Source of the DNA: a candidate division KSB1 bacterium
GTDB lineage: Bacteria > Zhuqueibacterota > Zhuqueibacteria > Thermofontimicrobiales > Thermofontimicrobiaceae
Direction: 5' to 3'
NCBI GenBank assembly: GCA_034506395.1
Contig: JAPDPQ010000016.1
Coordinates: 51,602-115,601 of the forward strand
DNA length: 64,000 nucleotides
Below the pieces are notes generated by a model that worked only from the letters and a program-made list of their open reading frames with translations, did not search any database and had not been told where the DNA came from. Below, in pieces: positions 60,080 to 64,000 of this stretch. Within the stretch, counting starts at the first letter, position 1, and the number at the start of each line of letters is the position of its first letter. Made by a program: the position numbers and the translations under genes.

Positions 60080-61597
60080 TTAATGCCGACTATGGTTCGA
60101 GAGCTCCCTCAATTTGCGCTTGAAAATCCGTCCCATCTTGGTGCGAGGAAGCACTGGAAAAAAACGAACGATTGTAGGACATTTATACACTGGCATATGG
60201 TTCCGACAGTATTCAATGATCTCTTCGGCTGTCGCAACCTCATTGTCTTTCAATGCAATAAATGCCTGTACATCTTCTTTGTGATTCGGATGAGGGATTG
60301 GCAGCACGACCGCTTCTTTTACCTTTGGATTTTGGAGCAGCAATTGCTCAATTTCGGTGGTGTAAATTGGAAAACCACTCTTGATGATCACATCTGCCTT
60401 CTTGCAGACCAAATAGATATTCCCTTGCTCATCGAGCTGCCCCAAGTCCCCTGTGTAATACCAGCCATTTTTAATAGTTGATTGATTGTTTTCAGCCGCG
60501 TTCCAATAGCCTTTCATTACCACCTTCCCCTGGATGGCTATTTCGCCAACTTGATTAGGATCTAGTGGTTCGCCTGATTCGTCGTGCACTTGAATATCGA
60601 TGTCGGGCAGTCGGAGTCCCAAAGAACCCGGTTTGCGATCTAATGATGGATGATTCCCAGCTACCAGGCCGCTGGTTTCCGTAATTGAATAACAGTTAAG
60701 CAACGGGACGCCAAAGCGTTGTTGAAATCGTTCGTCCAGTTCCGCTGGAAGTGGGTGCCACGATGAAAGGCAATATTTCAGCGAGCGGCCGCTCATTGAA
60801 TCCGGGGCAGATTTGAGCAATAAATCGTAAAATTGCGGTGAACCAGCCAGCACCGAAACATGGTGCTCATCAATCGATTGGGCGATCTGAGCGTAATCGA
60901 TCTTGGGATGGAGAACCACTGTGCAGCCTCGGGAGAGCGCACTGTTCAACAGAAAGTTCTGGCTGAAAATGAAAAACAGCGGGAGAGCTGCTGCAACGAC
61001 ATCATTTTCATTGAATCGAAATAATTGCGTCGTCCCAGAGACGCTGGCAAGCAAGTTCTCGTGGCTTAATTCTACACCTTTGGGCGGATCTGTAACCCCT
61101 GAAGTAAATTGAATGATCGCGGTTTCGCTCGGCTCTTGAGAAATCGCCTCCCAATCGGAATTGAAACTAGCAATGAGTTCCAATAAATTGAAACCAGCGA
61201 ATTCGTGAGCCTCTCCCAGAGAAATCAGAATCGGCTTTGGCTCCGCTTTGGCGAGATAGCTCGTTAAATGCTTTTTGAAACCAGCCCAGTAGATGATCGC
61301 CCGGGGCGCGACAACCTTCAAGGCCTCCTCAAATTCATTATCTTCCATCATATAATTGATAGGCACAACAATCGCACCCCCGCGCATGATGGCATAATAA
61401 CTAAACACAAAATGAGGTAAATTGGGCATCAACAATGCCACACGATCGCCCTTTTGTACCCCAGCGCGCCTTAACCCATTAGCTAACTGATGGATGATCT
61501 GATCTAATTGGCCGTACCGAATGTGATGTTCATTAAATATGATCGCAGTCTTATCTGAAAATGCCTTCGCAGTCTCACAAATTTTATCAACAATCAT
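60080..61597 (-). CDS. AMP-forming acyl-CoA synthetase/ligase
   Basis: The 505-residue protein belongs to the adenylate-forming (ANL) family: core P-loop IIQFTSGVTDPPKGVELSH, A5-like YSITETSG, A7 WYYTGDLG, hinge KKADVIIKSGFPIYTTEIE and the C-terminal catalytic lysine in LPRTKMGRIFKRKL. It activates a carboxylic acid, probably a fatty acid, to acyl-AMP and then acyl-CoA. The P-loop departs from the usual TSG[ST]TGxPKG, with Val and Asp replacing Thr and Gly. It lies 130 bp upstream of the EF-G-like gene on the same strand and is not obviously part of the sugar loci. Confidence 0.85.
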   Translation of the reverse strand: MIVDKICETAKAFSDKTAIIFNEHHIRYGQLDQIIHQLANGLRRAGVQKGDRVALLMPNLPHFVFSYYAIMRGGAIVVPINYMMEDNEFEEALKVVAPRAIIYWAGFKKHLTSYLAKAEPKPILISLGEAHEFAGFNLLELIASFNSDWEAISQEPSETAIIQFTSGVTDPPKGVELSHENLLASVSGTTQLFRFNENDVVAAALPLFFIFSQNFLLNSALSRGCTVVLHPKIDYAQIAQSIDEHHVSVLAGSPQFYDLLLKSAPDSMSGRSLKYCLSSWHPLPAELDERFQQRFGVPLLNCYSITETSGLVAGNHPSLDRKPGSLGLRLPDIDIQVHDESGEPLDPNQVGEIAIQGKVVMKGYWNAAENNQSTIKNGWYYTGDLGQLDEQGNIYLVCKKADVIIKSGFPIYTTEIEQLLLQNPKVKEAVVLPIPHPNHKEDVQAFIALKDNEVATAEEIIEYCRNHMPVYKCPTIVRFFPVLPRTKMGRIFKRKLRELSNHSRH

Positions 61598-61981
61598 AAC
61601 CTTTTATCGATTAATCATCGCTCTCACGTTCTTCCCATACACTATCAACTGGTTGAAACTTATCTCGGCAACCCCAAATATCAAACTTTTGTCGAATTGT
61701 TTTGTAATATAATTCAAATAAGGCTCATGATAATAAAAAAAAAAATTATCAAAATCAAGTTTTTTTTCTCTTGCAGCCTTTCGCGTGGCATGCTGTTGCT
61801 CAATATTTTTAACACCCAAAAAACTACTTGCTTCTTAATAAAATTATTTTAAATTGCTCTCAGGACGATCCTCTTCGCTGAGAATTGTCATTGCGGAGGG
61901 TTACAGCGATCATTCCTGTTTTCTTCAAGAATTGAACTTGTTGATCCATATCGGTGCTTTTAAATTTGGAAATATCCATCT
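61598..61981. other. Divergent intergenic region between ligase and MBL genes
   Basis: No gene is supported in these 384 bases. A short TGTCATTGCGGAGGG at about 61886-61901 resembles the start of the dispersed repeats described elsewhere in the window and may be a truncated copy. An A-rich stretch near 61738 and T-rich stretches around it could contain promoters for both divergent genes, but no clear -35/-10 pair was seen. Confidence 0.35.
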
Positions 61982-62599
61982 ATGATATTGAACAAAATTA
62001 CTGCTGGACCTCTTGGCGTCAATTGCTATATTATCGGCTGTGAAGCGACAGGTGCGGGCGCAGTTATCGATCCAGGAGATGAGGCGCCAGTGATTCTCGA
62101 GCACATTAAGCAACAGCGAATTGATGTAAAATTTATCTTGTTGACTCATGGTCATGTCGATCATCTTGCTCACTTGTCCCGCATCAAAAGAGAACTTGGG
62201 GCCGAGTTTCTCATGCATCAAGATGATGTATTTCTTCTCAAGGGACTATTTGCCCAGGCGCTGATGTTTGGTCTCCCAAACCCCGGTAATCCAAAACCAG
62301 ATCGCTTCATCTCCGATGGAGATGAGATTGCTTTGGGCAAGCTCAAGATTAAGGTTCTGCACACCCCTGGGCATTCTCCAGGAAGCGTATCCTATTTTGT
62401 GGACAATAAACTTTTTGTGGGGGATTTGATTTTTGCTGGCTCGATCGGCCGCACTGATCTGCCTGGTGGGGATTATCAAAAACTGATTCGTTCGGTCGAA
62501 AGCAAAATTTTTACGTTGCCAGATGATACGATCATTTACCCCGGCCATGGTCCTGAGACCACCGTGGGTCAGGAGAAAGCGACCAATCCATTTTTTTGA
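61982..62599 (+). CDS. Metallo-beta-lactamase-fold hydrolase (glyoxalase II-like)
   Basis: The 205-residue protein has the MBL metal motif THGHVDH (His56, His58, Asp60, His61), HTPGHSPGS with the next His, the bridging Asp in FVGDLIF and a final His in YPGHGPET. Length and motifs match the short glyoxalase II-like/YcbL group, which hydrolyses thioesters or related compounds with two metals. No signal peptide is present. It is separated by about 100 bp from the FG-GAP gene on the same strand. The exact substrate is unknown. Confidence 0.9.
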   Translation: MILNKITAGPLGVNCYIIGCEATGAGAVIDPGDEAPVILEHIKQQRIDVKFILLTHGHVDHLAHLSRIKRELGAEFLMHQDDVFLLKGLFAQALMFGLPNPGNPKPDRFISDGDEIALGKLKIKVLHTPGHSPGSVSYFVDNKLFVGDLIFAGSIGRTDLPGGDYQKLIRSVESKIFTLPDDTIIYPGHGPETTVGQEKATNPFF

Positions 62600-62702
62600 T
62601 GACGAATTATTTATCCGCTCAAAACTGTGAAGGGATAAAAAATATGTTTCGGAGTATCAAGCCATATTCAAATGGGAAGTCAATAAATTTGACCTGATAA
62701 GC

Positions 62703-64000
62703 ATGATCAGATCTAAACAAAAATTTGATCGCTTCATCTGCGGCCTCATGGTCTTCATGTTCGCTATTCTGATGAAATCCGCTTTCATTTCGGCATATGT
62801 TTCTCGAGACAAACATGCCTCCCAAAAAATAATTCCCCATTTCTCCAATGTTTCCATCCAGGCAAAGGTCGCCCACACGGGCAAAAGCGTCAATGCCATC
62901 TGGTTGGATGACAACGACGACGGCTGGCTCGATCTGTTCCTCTGCAATGGCTATAATCAGCCCAATGTGCTATATCGAAATTTGAAAAATGGCGCTTTTG
63001 AAGATATTACAGCTCAGGTCGGCCTGGTGGATCTTCGCTGGAGCCACAGCGCCCATTGGCTCGATTTCGATAATGATGGGCTTTTCGAGCTGTGCGTGGA
63101 AAACAAGCTCGGTAATCAAATCTTCAAAAAGACCGAGCGGGATAGCTTCATCAATTTCACCCGAAACTACCATTTTTTGACCACACCAGGAATGGCCTGG
63201 GCCGATTTCAATAACGATGGTCTGATAGACGTTTACGTTTATCGAGCGGATGAAAATGCGGCCCGAGCAGGCAGTCCGCCCAATTGGCTATTCAAAAATT
63301 TGGGCCATGGCCAATTCAAAGAAATGGCGGCAGCGGCAGGCGTGGCAGGCGAAAGCGATACCAATGGCGCCAATTGGATCGATGTCAATAACGATGGCTG
63401 GCTGGATCTGTATGTTATCAATGGCAATCACCAGCCCAATCATTTTTATCTGAACAATGGAAACGAGACGTTCTCTGATATTGCCCCTCAAACAGGCATT
63501 GTGGAACATGATGGCAGCGCCTGGTGGGCCGATTTCAACCATGACGGCTGGATCGATGTGATGGTGGCTGATGAACTATCGGCCCGATTGTACAAAAATA
63601 ATGGCGACGGGACATTCACCGACATCACAGCGACGTCTGGCATCATTTTTCCGACGAATGCGGCCCTCCAAGCCAATTGGATTGACTTCGACAACGACGG
63701 CCAACTCGATCTTTTCTTCTTCTCCTCGCTTGATCTTTATAACCTCAGACCAAAGCTCTATCGCAATATGGGCGATGAGACCTTTGCCGATTTGACCGCC
63801 GACGTGGGGCTGGATCTGATCATCAGCGCTTATCAATCGATATGGGGTGATTACGACAACGATGGCGATCCCGATCTCTATTTGCCTAGCAAAGGACCCA
63901 ATATTTTATTTCGCAACGATGGTGGTCAGCATCATTGGGTCAAGGTTCGCTTAAGGCCTTTAGTGACCAATCGTTCAGCACTTGGCACAAGCGTCACGGT
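62703..64000 (+). CDS. Secreted FG-GAP/VCBS repeat protein of the ASPIC-UnbV type, cut by the window end
   Basis: An open frame runs from the ATG at 62703 to the right edge with no stop, giving over 430 residues. After a signal-like hydrophobic segment (about residues 12-33) comes a series of repeats with the calcium-type core D-x-[DN]-x-DG. Examples are WLDDNDDGWLDLFL, WLDFDNDGLFELCV, WADFNNDGLIDVYV, WIDVNNDGWLDLYV, WADFNHDGWIDVMV, WIDFDNDGQLDLFF and WGDYDNDGDPDLYL, each followed by LYRN-type strands and F-DIT turns. This is the seven-bladed propeller of VCBS/CRTAC1-like proteins, usually ending in an ASPIC/UnbV domain, whose start (HHWVKVRL, then SALGTSVTV) is visible at the edge. The role is unknown, probably surface adhesion. 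Confidence 0.85.
   Translation, partial: MIRSKQKFDRFICGLMVFMFAILMKSAFISAYVSRDKHASQKIIPHFSNVSIQAKVAHTGKSVNAIWLDDNDDGWLDLFLCNGYNQPNVLYRNLKNGAFEDITAQVGLVDLRWSHSAHWLDFDNDGLFELCVENKLGNQIFKKTERDSFINFTRNYHFLTTPGMAWADFNNDGLIDVYVYRADENAARAGSPPNWLFKNLGHGQFKEMAAAAGVAGESDTNGANWIDVNNDGWLDLYVINGNHQPNHFYLNNGNETFSDIAPQTGIVEHDGSAWWADFNHDGWIDVMVADELSARLYKNNGDGTFTDITATSGIIFPTNAALQANWIDFDNDGQLDLFFFSSLDLYNLRPKLYRNMGDETFADLTADVGLDLIISAYQSIWGDYDNDGDPDLYLPSKGPNILFRNDGGQHHWVKVRLRPLVTNRSALGTSVT

Noticed and set aside
61604..61819. 71-codon minus-strand frame beyond the acyl-CoA ligase start
   Set aside because: Low-complexity Lys/Phe-rich product, no ribosome site, lies in the divergent promoter region.

Overview
The window looks like chromosomal DNA of a Gram-negative, polysaccharide-degrading bacterium of the FCB/Calditrichota-KSB1 type. 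The reasons are direct: nine secreted proteins, plus the tail of a tenth at the left edge, end in the same kind of C-terminal Ig-like sorting domain (core QN-PNPFN, then a GIYFY-like strand and a basic tail). There is also a PorV/PorQ-like outer-membrane protein, a TonB-dependent receptor and AsmA-type envelope proteins. The phylum name is an inference; no rRNA or tRNA gene was seen.

Layout. (1) 1-6122, plus strand: secreted xylan/arabinoxylan enzymes (GH43, a beta-helix protein, GH10 xylanase). (2) 6361-20030, minus strand: a glucuronoxylan-use locus with GPH-type symporter, GH3 glycosidase, ExuT-like uronate transporter, a URO-D superfamily protein, an esterase, an aldo/keto reductase, GH115 alpha-glucuronidase and GH8 exo-oligoxylanase. 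A divergent LacI-family regulator (20463-21494) has its own operator, and near-identical promoter-operator modules precede GH8, GH3 and, 29 kb away, a surface glycan-binding protein. A GH97 gene follows. (3) 24182-33100: housekeeping genes (SpoU methylase, AsmA-like, MscS channel, nucleotidyltransferase, phasin-like protein plus ABC1/UbiB kinase). (4) 33119-56171, minus strand: a second polysaccharide locus with CotH-like kinase, three GH16 enzymes, a parvulin-like foldase, PorV-like protein, a large secreted protein, TonB receptor, CE2-type esterase and two large catalytic-domain-free glycan-binding proteins. (5) 57155-64000: HIT protein, EF-G-like GTPase, acyl-CoA ligase, MBL hydrolase and the start of an FG-GAP repeat protein that runs off the right edge.

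How it fits together (inference from families). GH10, GH43, GH115 and the esterases strip and cut glucuronoxylan outside the cytoplasm. Oligosaccharides and uronic acids enter through the two MFS carriers. GH3 finishes xylo-oligosaccharides in the cytoplasm, under control of the LacI repressor. The second locus targets mixed-linkage beta-glucan and acetylated polymers. It has no SusD; the TonB receptor is paired with a 1161-residue secreted protein and flanked by two CBM9-like surface proteins. The best single curiosity is a GH16 enzyme at 49949-51748 whose domain is circularly permuted, in the manner known from the Fibrobacter lichenase. I found no CRISPR array, phage or insertion sequence.
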